Of a stretch of DNA of 51,001 nt, positions 27,169 through 34,617 are shown in pieces. The DNA is taken from assembly GCA_018648805.1 (NCBI GenBank), contig JABGQM010000031.1, positions 1-51,001 on the forward strand, given 5' to 3'. Position numbers and translations under genes: made by a program. The notes beneath the pieces were generated by a model. It saw only the letters and a list, made by a program, of their open reading frames with translations, ran no database searches and was not told the DNA's origin. Position 1 is the stretch's first letter, and each line of letters opens with the position of its first letter. This DNA comes from Verrucomicrobiota bacterium. GTDB lineage: Bacteria > Verrucomicrobiota > Kiritimatiellia > UBA8416 > JABMPJ01.

Positions 27169-27909
27169 ATGGCTGAGACACCACGTGACGCTGCCACGCC
27201 CGCCATGAGTGGGGATTCCCTTGCCCGAACCATCGCTATTGCCAAGCAAGAGCTTGAGCAGATGATGGACCTCAACCCCCAGGGCATGCTCCTGATCGAC
27301 GGGAGTGGCACGATCGTGCGTGCCAACCGGGCGATCGTTGACCTGACCGAGGTCGCGGGATTCGATGACCTCCTGGGCCATCGCCTCGCATCGATCTTCG
27401 TTACGGGGGACACAGAGTTCTTTGTGGCGATGCTCGCCAGCGAAGGCGGTACGGAGTCGTTCGATACGCATCTTACGTTGCCCGACGGGTTGGTGCGGGA
27501 ATTCAGCTTTACGGTGCTTGGCGCGGGGGGCAGCGACGAGGTGCGCGTCATTATGGTGGCCGATATTACGGGCGCGAAGGCGCGTGTGGCTGACCAGGAA
27601 CGTATCCACAAGAAGGAGGCTGTGGCGGCCCTGATTGGAGGCCTGATGCATCACATCAATCAGCCCCTGACCGTGATAACCGTGACGGCCAAGTTGATGG
27701 AGATGGGACTCGAAAGACCGGCGCCCGATGTGGGCGAGTTGCGTAAATATCTCAGTACCATCTCGGAAGGGGTAATGCGGGTCAAGACGATGCTCGAAAA
27801 TGTCGAGGCCGCTTCAGACTACGTCACCGAGGAATATCTCGAAGGCAAGCGCATCCTCGACATCAATCATCTCGGTCGAACCGAAGGTCTGGGCGAGTCG
27901 CACGATTGA
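27169..27909 (+). CDS. PAS domain plus HisKA-like dimerisation domain, no ATPase domain
   Basis: The start is set at 27169, 9 nt after a near-perfect Shine-Dalgarno (AAGGAGGT at 27152-27159). The product has 246 residues. A PAS fold occupies about 28-140 (MDLNPQGMLLIDGSGTIVRAN...VIMVADIT). A HisKA-like H-box, GGLMHHINQPLTVI, follows with the probable phospho-acceptor His161. The protein ends about 75 residues later, without the N, G1 or G2 boxes of a HATPase_c domain. It may be a phosphotransfer or dimerisation protein, or a kinase remnant. A stand-alone receiver is encoded at 36398-36793, but no link is shown. Confidence 0.8.
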   Translation: MAETPRDAATPAMSGDSLARTIAIAKQELEQMMDLNPQGMLLIDGSGTIVRANRAIVDLTEVAGFDDLLGHRLASIFVTGDTEFFVAMLASEGGTESFDTHLTLPDGLVREFSFTVLGAGGSDEVRVIMVADITGAKARVADQERIHKKEAVAALIGGLMHHINQPLTVITVTAKLMEMGLERPAPDVGELRKYLSTISEGVMRVKTMLENVEAASDYVTEEYLEGKRILDINHLGRTEGLGESHD

Positions 27910-27965
27910 CAGCGGGCGGTGGGCTCGCTACGGTGCTCTCACAACGGATTTATCAGGAGATCGGT

Positions 27966-28922
27966 ATGCGCATTCTAGTGACGGGCGGAGCGGGATTCAT
28001 CGGCAGCCATCTGTCGCAGCGACTGTTGGGGCGGGGCGATGAAGTGGTCGTGCTCGACAACTTCAACGACTACTACGACCCCGCCATCAAGGCACGCAAT
28101 CTGGGCGAGCTGGGCGAGCCGGCCGGCTTGACTGTGGTACGCGGTGACATCCGGGATGACGCGCTGCTGGCCGGCCTCTTCGATGCACACCGTTTCGATT
28201 GCATCGTGCATCTTGCGGCCCGGGCGGGGGTACGCCCGAGCCTGGTCGATCCGCTGCTCTATGAAGATGTCAACGGTCGCGGCACGCTGAATTTGCTTGA
28301 GGCGGCGCGCCGGCATAGCATTACCCGCTTTGTCTTCGCCTCCTCCTCCAGTGTCTATGGGAATGTGAAGGAGATTCCGTTCAGCGAGGAGGCGCCCGTC
28401 AACCGTCCGGTCAGTCCTTATGCCGCCACCAAGGCCGCCGGTGAACTGTATGGCTACAACTATTTTCACCTGTACGGGATCTCGTTCACGGCGCTGCGCT
28501 TCTTTACGGTGTATGGACCCCGTCAGCGTCCCGACATGGCTATTCACAAGTTTACGCGCCTGATTGATGAGGGGCAGCCGCTTCCGTTCTATGGCGACGG
28601 CACCACCGAGCGGGACTACACCTACTTTTCGGACATCATTGATGGTGTCGAGGCCGCCGTTGACCGCGATCTCGGATACGAGATTATCAACCTGGGTGAA
28701 TCGCGTACGACCAGCCTGACCGAGATGGTGGGCCTGATCGAGGTCGCCGTTGGCAAGAAGGCGATTCTTGATCGACAGCCCATGCAGCCGGGCGACGTGA
28801 CGATTACCTGTGCCGATGTTACCAAGGCACGCTCACTTTTGGATTACCGGCCCACCACCACGGTGCCCGACGGCATCCAACGCTTCGTGGCATGGTACCG
28901 CGCTCTACAGGGCGGAACGTAG
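27966..28922 (+). CDS. NAD-dependent epimerase, UDP-glucuronate 4-epimerase-like
   Basis: The start is set at the internal ATG (27966, MRILVTGGAGFIGSH), preceded by CAGGAGA. The product has 318 residues. It is an extended short-chain dehydrogenase with TGGAGFIG for NAD, the SSSVYG serine and the YAATK catalytic pair. DNFNDYYDPAIKARN and RFFTVYGPRQRPDMAIHKFTR are typical of UDP-glucuronate 4-epimerases (CapI/GAE type) rather than GalE. It likely makes UDP-galacturonate for surface polysaccharide. It converges on the antiporter gene at 29230. Confidence 0.88.
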   Translation: MRILVTGGAGFIGSHLSQRLLGRGDEVVVLDNFNDYYDPAIKARNLGELGEPAGLTVVRGDIRDDALLAGLFDAHRFDCIVHLAARAGVRPSLVDPLLYEDVNGRGTLNLLEAARRHSITRFVFASSSSVYGNVKEIPFSEEAPVNRPVSPYAATKAAGELYGYNYFHLYGISFTALRFFTVYGPRQRPDMAIHKFTRLIDEGQPLPFYGDGTTERDYTYFSDIIDGVEAAVDRDLGYEIINLGESRTTSLTEMVGLIEVAVGKKAILDRQPMQPGDVTITCADVTKARSLLDYRPTTTVPDGIQRFVAWYRALQGGT

Positions 28923-28997
28923 GGTCACTCGGGGGACGAGAGGGTCGTGATCAGTGCGTTCTGCAATCTCCGGAATCGCCTGACCATGGAGCCGACG

Positions 28998-29140
28998 AAG
29001 CAGGTCGGTTAAGTGTCGCCGAGTAAGGGTGGCGGTTAAGAGTGCGTTCAAGTGTGTGTGTGTGTGTGGCGTTTCTTACACTTACTCGCAAACGTCGTCG
29101 CCACCCTTAACCGGATACCCTTAACCGACCTGCTTAACCG
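28998..29140. repeat. CTTAACCG hairpin with (TG) microsatellite in a convergent gap
   Basis: This element is in the 307-bp gap between two convergent genes. AAGCAGGTCGGTTAAG (28998-29013) is the perfect complement of 29120-29135. Inner GGTGGCG pairs with CGCCACC near 29099. CTTAACCG occurs at 29106, 29120 and 29133 (14- and 13-bp spacing). A (TG)9 run lies at about 29052-29068 in the loop. The position suggests a bidirectional terminator. It shares sequence with bases 1-75. Nothing else is recognisable in the gap. Confidence 0.75.
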
Positions 29141-29229
29141 ATTCGGGCTCAAACACGGCACGACCCAATGCCACAATGAGATGGTAGCAGATTTGGGATG
29201 CAACCACCGAGATGGCGCACGCCCTCTAT

Positions 29230-30234
29230 CTAGGCGGTGGGGCGGAAGATCAGGAACGACGCCAACAGGTAGAGCAGGTAGAGTCCCAGGAGGACATAGC
29301 CGTGCCACCTTACCAGACGCCAGCGGCGGCGCAGGAGCACCTGGGCCGTGCCGACGAGCAGGAGCATCACCGGGAACATGAATAGGATCTGGCCGCGCGT
29401 AAGGGTCAGATCGTTGATCATCGAAGACGCCCCGGCCACCCAGCAGATGTTCATGATGTCGGCCCCGAGAATGTTGCCGACCGCCAGGGCGGCGTGCCCC
29501 TTGCGGGCCGCGGCGATGCAGGTGGCGACCTCGGGGACCGAGGTGCCGAGGGCCACCAGCGTCAATGCAATGATCCCCTCGGGGATATGCAGCGCGTGCG
29601 CAATCGTAGTGGCGGAGCCCACAATGAGGTCACTCGTCAGCAGGATGCCGCCCAGGGCCACCACAAACAAGATCAACAGACGGGGTAGTGAGAAGTCGGG
29701 GTGCGCCTCGATGTTTTCCCATTCGTCCTCATCCACTTCGCGTCCCCTGCGATGCGACCGAAAGAGGATGACCATGTAGACGCCGAAAGCCAGCACCAGG
29801 AGCGCCCCCTCCCCGCGACTGAGCGTGTAGTCAAACGCGGTGAACCCGAACGCCATGAGGGCCACCACAATGAGAAACGTTCCGGCCTGCTTGACAACGC
29901 GCGGCGTGAGGGTGACCGCCCCGGCGGCACACAGCGCACACAGCGCCAGGCCCAGGCCGGTGTCGCACAGGACGGATCCCACCGCGTTACCGAGTGCAAT
30001 CTGGGCATTGCCGCGAATGGCCGACATGACCGAGACGGCCAGCTCGGGCGCTGTGGTGGCGAAGGAAACCAGGACAATGCCCACGATCAGCTTAGGGAGC
30101 TTGAACCTGTAGGCCAGCGATACGGCGCTCTCGACAAAGATGTCGGCGCACTTCGCCAGCACGGCAAAGCTGATGGCCAAAACCAGCCACGCCGCCCAGA
30201 CATTCCCGGCGATAAGTGTGTGAATATAATGCAT
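29230..30234 (-). CDS. Calcium/sodium antiporter (CaCA family)
   Basis: This 334-residue inner-membrane protein has about ten hydrophobic helices and the two alpha-repeats of the CaCA/YrbG family: SFATTAPELAVSVMSAIRGNAQIALGNAVGS and ALGTSVPEVATCIAAARKGHAALAVGNILGAD. The acidic loop between the halves (REVDEDEWENIEAH) is the usual cytoplasmic hinge. It is expected to exchange Ca2+ for Na+ or H+. In repeat 1 TTAPE replaces the common GTSLPE, while repeat 2 keeps GTSVPE. It is divergent from tatD across 68 bp. Confidence 0.93.
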   Translation of the reverse strand: MHYIHTLIAGNVWAAWLVLAISFAVLAKCADIFVESAVSLAYRFKLPKLIVGIVLVSFATTAPELAVSVMSAIRGNAQIALGNAVGSVLCDTGLGLALCALCAAGAVTLTPRVVKQAGTFLIVVALMAFGFTAFDYTLSRGEGALLVLAFGVYMVILFRSHRRGREVDEDEWENIEAHPDFSLPRLLILFVVALGGILLTSDLIVGSATTIAHALHIPEGIIALTLVALGTSVPEVATCIAAARKGHAALAVGNILGADIMNICWVAGASSMINDLTLTRGQILFMFPVMLLLVGTAQVLLRRRWRLVRWHGYVLLGLYLLYLLASFLIFRPTA

Positions 30235-30302
30235 CGGCGGGACTATAGAATGAAACGTGTTTTGAATCGAGATAAAGATCGGTTTGGGCTACACTGAGCC
30301 CT

Positions 30303-31088
30303 ATGTACATCGATACCCACATGCATCTGGAGCCGGACGACGATGTGGCCGGCTTGATGAAGCGTGCCGTGGACGCAGGCGTAACGCGCCTAGTCGCGGT
30401 GGGTGGATCAGAGAGCATGAATACCGCCGCCTTGCAGGCGGCGGCCACCCATGGCGAGGTGTTCTCTGCGGCCGTGGCCTTTGATCGCCACGTGGCTGAG
30501 ATCGGCGGGGCAGGGGATGTGGCCGGCCTGGTCGAGGCGGTACGGCGGCAGCTGGATGCACCGGGAGTCGTCGCCGTCGGCGAGACCGGGTTGGACTATC
30601 ACTACAGCCCTGAAACGGCCACCGAGCAGAAAGCACTCTTCGGGGCCCAGCTCGATTTGGCGCGTGAGCGGGAACTCCCAATCATCATTCACAGCCGCGA
30701 AGCCGAGGCCGACATACTGGCCATGCTGCGCGCCCATCGCGCGGCCTGGACGCATCCCTATGATCGCCTGGGGGTGCTGCACTGCTTTACAGGCAACGCC
30801 GATATGGCAACTGAGCTGGTGGAACTCGGACTGTTTATCAGCTTCAGTGGCATTCTGACCTTTCGCAACGCCGATTCGCTGCGCGCCGCGGCGGCCGTGG
30901 TGCCGGACGAGTGGTTGCTCATCGAAACCGATACCCCCTACCTGGCCCCGGTGCCGCATCGCGGCAAGCCCAACGAGCCGGCCTACCTGCCCGACGTCGC
31001 GCGCTGTCTGGCCGAGGTGCGTGGCGTCTCGTGTGAACACATCGCCGCTATCACCACAGCCAATGCATGTCGCCTGTTTGGGCTGTAG
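30303..31088 (+). CDS. tatD: TatD-family metal-dependent hydrolase
   Basis: This 261-residue TIM-barrel amidohydrolase-type DNase has YIDTHMHLE (His6, His8), VGETGLDYHY with the metal Glu, PIIIHSREA, GVLHCFTGN and the terminal metal Asp in LIETDTPYLAP. It is a probable 3'-5' DNase or a housekeeping hydrolase. Its TAG stop is followed at once by GGGGTGG and GTGAGCA heptamers, the left arm of the hairpin at 31088-31240. Confidence 0.94.
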   Translation: MYIDTHMHLEPDDDVAGLMKRAVDAGVTRLVAVGGSESMNTAALQAAATHGEVFSAAVAFDRHVAEIGGAGDVAGLVEAVRRQLDAPGVVAVGETGLDYHYSPETATEQKALFGAQLDLARERELPIIIHSREAEADILAMLRAHRAAWTHPYDRLGVLHCFTGNADMATELVELGLFISFSGILTFRNADSLRAAAAVVPDEWLLIETDTPYLAPVPHRGKPNEPAYLPDVARCLAEVRGVSCEHIAAITTANACRLFGL

Positions 31089-31240
31089 GGGGTGGGGGGT
31101 GGGGGGTGGGGGAAGTGAGCAGTAAGCAGTGAGCAGTTGTTGGTTCGTGGTCGAATAGTGTCCCAGTCAAACACTAGGTTCCTCGGGACACAACGACTTA
31201 GACGCCCCCAGTTCACCGCTCACTGCTCACCGCTCACTTT
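31088..31240. repeat. GTGAGCA-armed hairpin between tatD and the GlpD-like gene
   Basis: Three GGGGTGG heptamers follow the tatD stop, then GTGAGCA/GTAAGCA/GTGAGCA (31113-31135). The complementary heptamers CACCGCT/CACTGCT/CACCGCT/CACTTTC lie at 31214-31241. The two arrays can pair across a 75-nt interior, which holds its own smaller inverted pair GTGTCCC/GGGACAC (31158-31164 with 31187-31193). It lacks the conserved core of elements A and B. Confidence 0.75.
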
Positions 31241-31293
31241 CTTCCTTGTGTATCCGCTTGAGCTCCACGCCGTTGGCTTGGTAACCTCTCTCC

Positions 31294-32961
31294 ATGAAGA
31301 GAGACATACAGCACCTTGCCGACACTCGCTTTGACATCCTGGTCGTGGGCGGCGGCATCTACGGGGCGGCCATAGCGCGCGAGGCCGCCACGCGCGGATT
31401 GCGCGTGGCGCTGGTGGAGCAGAACGACTTCTGTTCAGGGGCCTCGGCCAACAGTCTCAAGATCATTCATGGCGGCCTACGCTACCTCCAGCAGTTCGAT
31501 CTGCCGCGCGTCTTTGAGTCGATTCGCGAGCGCAGTACGCTCCTGCGCACAGCCCCCCACCTGGTCGATCCGCTCAGCTGTATCATGCCGACGCGCAAAG
31601 CGTTTATGAAGAGCCGCCTGGTCATGTCGCTCGGGACGGCCCTCAACGATATGCTCAGTGCGCACCGTAACCGTGGCCTTGATCCGACCCGCCGTATTCC
31701 CGCCTGTCGTACGGTCTCCCGGGAGGAGTGTCTGCAGACGGTTCCTGCCCTGTCCGAGCGGGACGTCACCGGAGGCGCCATTTGGCACGATGCCGTCGGC
31801 TATGATACCGAGCGCATCGTGATCTCGATGGTGAAGGACGCCTGTGACGCCGGTGCCGTGGCGGCCAACTACCTGCGTGCCTGTGAGTTGATCATGGAGG
31901 AGGGCAATGTGGTCGGCATTCAAGCCGAAGACCGCCTGAGTGGTCAGAGGGTGGCGATCCACTCTGAACTCGTGATCAATGCCGCCGGGCCGTGGGCGGC
32001 GGAGCTGCTTCAGACCGCCGGCGCGAAGCTCTCGCTGCCCTGCCATCACCTGGCCCTGGGGATCAACCTGATCCTGAAGCGCTGGCCGGTTGAGGGCATC
32101 GCGGCGGGACTGACGGCCGGCAGCGACACCCCTTCGGGAGGACGCCTCTTCTTTTTTGTGCCCTGGCGCGGCGTTACCATGGCCGGCACCTACTACCGTC
32201 CCCATGAGGGACCCGTCGACAGTGCCGCCGTGACCGATGAGGATATCGACGCCTATCTTGCGGCACTCAACAGCTGCTACCCCGGGGTGGATCTCACGCG
32301 GGATGATATTCTGCTTATTCACGCCGGCGTCATACCCGCCACGCGCGCCGCACGGGCGGGCGAGGAGCCACCCCTGTTGCGCCACTACCGCCTGATCGAT
32401 CACGGCAGCGCCGACGGTGTGGATGGCTTGCTGACGGTGCTTGGGATCAAGTACACTACCGCCCGCGATGTGGCCCAGCGCACGGTGACACATGCCATTG
32501 CCCGCCTCGACGGGCCGGTTGTGGCCTCGACCACGTCCGCGCGTCCGCTCATGGGTGATGTTCTCGGCGACCTGGCCGACTTCCGCAGCGCCTCGTTCGA
32601 TCGCTACAGCACCCACACCTCGCCCGCCGCTATCGAGCGACTCCTCCGCCTGTATGGCGGCGGGATTGATGCCGTGCTTGCCTCCGGTGAGGCCGGGCCC
32701 ATTCTGGAGGGCAGCGAGGATGTGCTCACGCGCGAGATTCGTCATGTGATCGAGACCGAGATGCCGCAGACGCTCGGCGACCTCATCTTCCGCCGTACCG
32801 GCCTCGGATCCAACCGCCCCACGGACCCCGTCCTGCTGCGTAGCTGCGCCACCCTCATGGGGGAAGCCCACCACTGGGACAGCGCCCGCCTCGAGCGCGA
32901 GATAGAAGCGGTCACCCAGACTAGCTGCCTCTGGCAGGCGGCAACCACCCCTGATCCCTGA
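31294..32961 (+). CDS. FAD-dependent glycerol-3-phosphate dehydrogenase-like protein
   Basis: This 555-residue protein has the GlpD/DAO fold: an FAD-binding DILVVGGGIYGAAIAREAATRGL at the N-terminus, NDFCSGASANSLKIIHGGLRYL for FAD/substrate contact, INAAGPWA, and the late LTVLGIKYTTARDVAQ. It probably oxidises sn-glycerol 3-phosphate to dihydroxyacetone phosphate at the membrane, passing electrons to the quinone or another acceptor. Glycerol kinase and facilitator genes are not nearby, so its substrate is less certain than its family. It ends in the convergent gap holding element C. Confidence 0.85.
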   Translation: MKRDIQHLADTRFDILVVGGGIYGAAIAREAATRGLRVALVEQNDFCSGASANSLKIIHGGLRYLQQFDLPRVFESIRERSTLLRTAPHLVDPLSCIMPTRKAFMKSRLVMSLGTALNDMLSAHRNRGLDPTRRIPACRTVSREECLQTVPALSERDVTGGAIWHDAVGYDTERIVISMVKDACDAGAVAANYLRACELIMEEGNVVGIQAEDRLSGQRVAIHSELVINAAGPWAAELLQTAGAKLSLPCHHLALGINLILKRWPVEGIAAGLTAGSDTPSGGRLFFFVPWRGVTMAGTYYRPHEGPVDSAAVTDEDIDAYLAALNSCYPGVDLTRDDILLIHAGVIPATRAARAGEEPPLLRHYRLIDHGSADGVDGLLTVLGIKYTTARDVAQRTVTHAIARLDGPVVASTTSARPLMGDVLGDLADFRSASFDRYSTHTSPAAIERLLRLYGGGIDAVLASGEAGPILEGSEDVLTREIRHVIETEMPQTLGDLIFRRTGLGSNRPTDPVLLRSCATLMGEAHHWDSARLEREIEAVTQTSCLWQAATTPDP

Positions 32962-33026
32962 TGTGCGTGCCCGCCGACAGCTCCTCGCTACTTTGTGTGG
33001 GTAGCCACGTCGTTACCGGACCATTT

Positions 33027-33151
33027 CAACGCCCAACAACCAACATCCAACTTCCAACATCCAAGTTGAGGGCATCCTATAGGGTGTGCGGCGACAGCGT
33101 ATGCAGGCTTCCCTTGGGCGTTGGTTGTTGGGCGTTGGTTGTTGGATGTTC
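33027..33151. repeat. Heptad hairpin element C, convergent gap
   Basis: The left array 33027-33065 is five CAACNNC heptamers (CAACGCC, CAACAAC, CAACATC, CAACTTC, CAACATC). The right array 33117-33151 is five GNNGTTG heptamers, their complement. A 51-nt interior separates them. It lies between two convergent genes, so it could terminate transcription from both sides. The architecture matches elements A and B but the interior sequence is different. Confidence 0.8.
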
Positions 33152-33193
33152 GATCCCTTTCACCCCTTCACCCATTCAAAAACACCGAAGCCC

Positions 33194-33889
33194 CTAGGCC
33201 TTGTAGAGCATGTAGAGGCCACCCAGGAGTACGAGTACCCCGCATACTTTCCGCATCAGGGCGGCGCCGTGTGAGCGCTGGTTCCAGTTCAGGTAGCGCT
33301 GCACGACTTCGGTGAAGGTGCCCGCCAGCACGATCAGGGCGCAGTGGCCGACCCCGTAGAGGAGCAGCAGAAGGATGGCGTAGGGCAGCCGCGCGGCGCC
33401 CAGCTTGAAAGTGACCGCCAGCATGGGCGCCATGTAGGCGAAGGTACACGGCCCCAGCGCGAGGCCAAACACAAGCCCCAGAATGAATGCTGCCAGCAGG
33501 CCCTTGCGCTTCATGTTGACTTGGCCCGGTCCGGACCAGGGGAGGGGAATGACGCCTAGCAAGTGGAGTCCTACCCCGAAGAAGATCAGGGCGACAAAAT
33601 AGTTGGCGTAGCGGCCCATATCACCGAGGATGCGGCCGGCCAGGGCGGTCACCAGCCCCACGATGGCAATCGTGACCAGAATGCCGACCGCAAAAAGCAG
33701 GGAGATCAGGAAGGCGCGTCGGGTCGAGATGCGCCCCTGCTCATCGATGAAACCCACGATCAGCGGAATACTGGCCAGATGACAGGGACTGAGCACGATG
33801 CTCAGCACGCCCCACACAAAGGCGGCACCGCAAGCAATGAGTGGTGTGCCGTCGATCGCATGTGACAGCGCTGAGAAGAGGTCTTGCAT
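33194..33889 (-). CDS. CcdA/DsbD-type transmembrane thiol-disulfide transporter
   Basis: This 231-residue, six-helix inner-membrane protein of the CcdA family has the redox cysteine pair in SPCHLASIPL (helix 1) and GPCTFAYMAP (helix 4). It carries electrons from cytoplasmic thioredoxin to an extracytoplasmic thioredoxin-like partner. That partner is probably the membrane-anchored thioredoxin-fold protein encoded 54 bp upstream. It is the last gene of the arsR operon and lacks the extra periplasmic domains of full DsbD. Confidence 0.92.
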   Translation of the reverse strand: MQDLFSALSHAIDGTPLIACGAAFVWGVLSIVLSPCHLASIPLIVGFIDEQGRISTRRAFLISLLFAVGILVTIAIVGLVTALAGRILGDMGRYANYFVALIFFGVGLHLLGVIPLPWSGPGQVNMKRKGLLAAFILGLVFGLALGPCTFAYMAPMLAVTFKLGAARLPYAILLLLLYGVGHCALIVLAGTFTEVVQRYLNWNQRSHGAALMRKVCGVLVLLGGLYMLYKA

Positions 33890-33906
33890 GGTGTGGGTCC
33901 TTCTTC

Positions 33907-33980
33907 GGACCGCGGCGGAGCGCGGTCCCTACCTTCGGTTCTATCAACGATCGGGTAGGGACCGCGCTCCGTCGCGGTCC
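33907..33980. repeat. 27-bp inverted repeat overlapping the 3' end of the thioredoxin-fold gene
   Basis: The arms 33907-33933 and 33954-33980 are complementary over 27 positions with one mismatch (GGACCGC...GGTCCCTACC). The loop is 20 nt. The right arm lies inside the preceding gene and encodes its final residues; the stop at 33944-33946 is in the loop. It is a REP-like palindrome that seems to have inserted at, or spread over, a gene end. Confidence 0.85.
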
Positions 33981-34381
33981 GCACCCACCCCATGCTTCTG
34001 CCATACCTCGAGAATATCCTCGCGGGAGATAAACCCTTCGTGGCGGTACAACTCGTTGCCGGCGGCGTCATAGAATATCTGGGTGGGGATCATGCGGATG
34101 CCATACTCCTCCGCCGCCTCGGGCTGCTCCCACACATCGATGAACGTGACGCTGAACTGGTCGGCAAACTCCCGCTTTAGCGCCTCCAATACCGGTGTCA
34201 TCATTTTGCAGGAAGCGCATTTGCCCGCCCCCAGATCGACCAGGCGGGGTAGGGCGGTGGTCGTTGCGGGCAGCGCCGCCGTGTGGTCGGTATCCCGCTG
34301 CTTGATCACCAGTACAGCCGCAATGGCGCCCGCCAGTGCCAGCACGACACCTGCGCGATAGATCGTTTTCACTGCAGCCAT
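33944..34381 (-). CDS. Membrane-anchored thioredoxin-fold protein
   Basis: This 145-residue protein has an N-terminal membrane segment (about 7-26, YRAGVVLALAGAIAAVLVI) and a thioredoxin domain with active site GKCASCKMM and the cis-proline region IRMIPTQIFYD. The domain is expected outside the cytoplasm and reduced by the CcdA protein encoded next. The last dozen residues (GADRDGARSLPDR) are translated from a REP-like inverted repeat and are not part of the fold. Its start overlaps the end of the small thioredoxin gene by 13 bp. Confidence 0.88.
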   Translation of the reverse strand: MAAVKTIYRAGVVLALAGAIAAVLVIKQRDTDHTAALPATTTALPRLVDLGAGKCASCKMMTPVLEALKREFADQFSVTFIDVWEQPEAAEEYGIRMIPTQIFYDAAGNELYRHEGFISREDILEVWQKHGVGADRDGARSLPDR

Positions 34382-34602
34382 CCCTTGATCTCGGCGGTGC
34401 TGCTGACCTTGCCGCTGGCCTTGACCTCGCCGTCGATCGCAATGCCCGGGGTCATCATCACCCCGAAGGTCATAATCTGGTTGATATCGGTCACCTTGAC
34501 CAACTCGATCTCGATCCCCAACTCCCTGGCGGCGGCTTCAGCATTCTCGGCCACCTGTCTGCACTTGGGGCAGCCCGTGCCCAATACTTGAATCGTTGTC
34601 AT
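34369..34602 (-). CDS. Small thioredoxin-fold redox protein (redox-active disulfide protein 2 type)
   Basis: This is a 77-residue cytoplasmic protein of the MTH895/TIGR00412-like family. The active site is TGCPKCRQ near the N-terminus, and VMMTPGIAIDGEV contains the cis-proline. Such genes often accompany ArsP/DUF318-type permeases, as here (15 bp downstream of the permease). It may deliver a reduced metalloid or reducing equivalents to the permease, but this role is inferred from gene neighbourhood. Confidence 0.9.
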   Translation of the reverse strand: MTTIQVLGTGCPKCRQVAENAEAAARELGIEIELVKVTDINQIMTFGVMMTPGIAIDGEVKASGKVSSTAEIKGWLQ

Positions 34603-34617
34603 CCCATAGCTCCCTTC

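Noticed and set aside
29052..29381. Frame starting in the TG run and crossing into the antiporter gene
   Set aside because: The N-terminus is a microsatellite translation and the rest is antisense to a certain gene.
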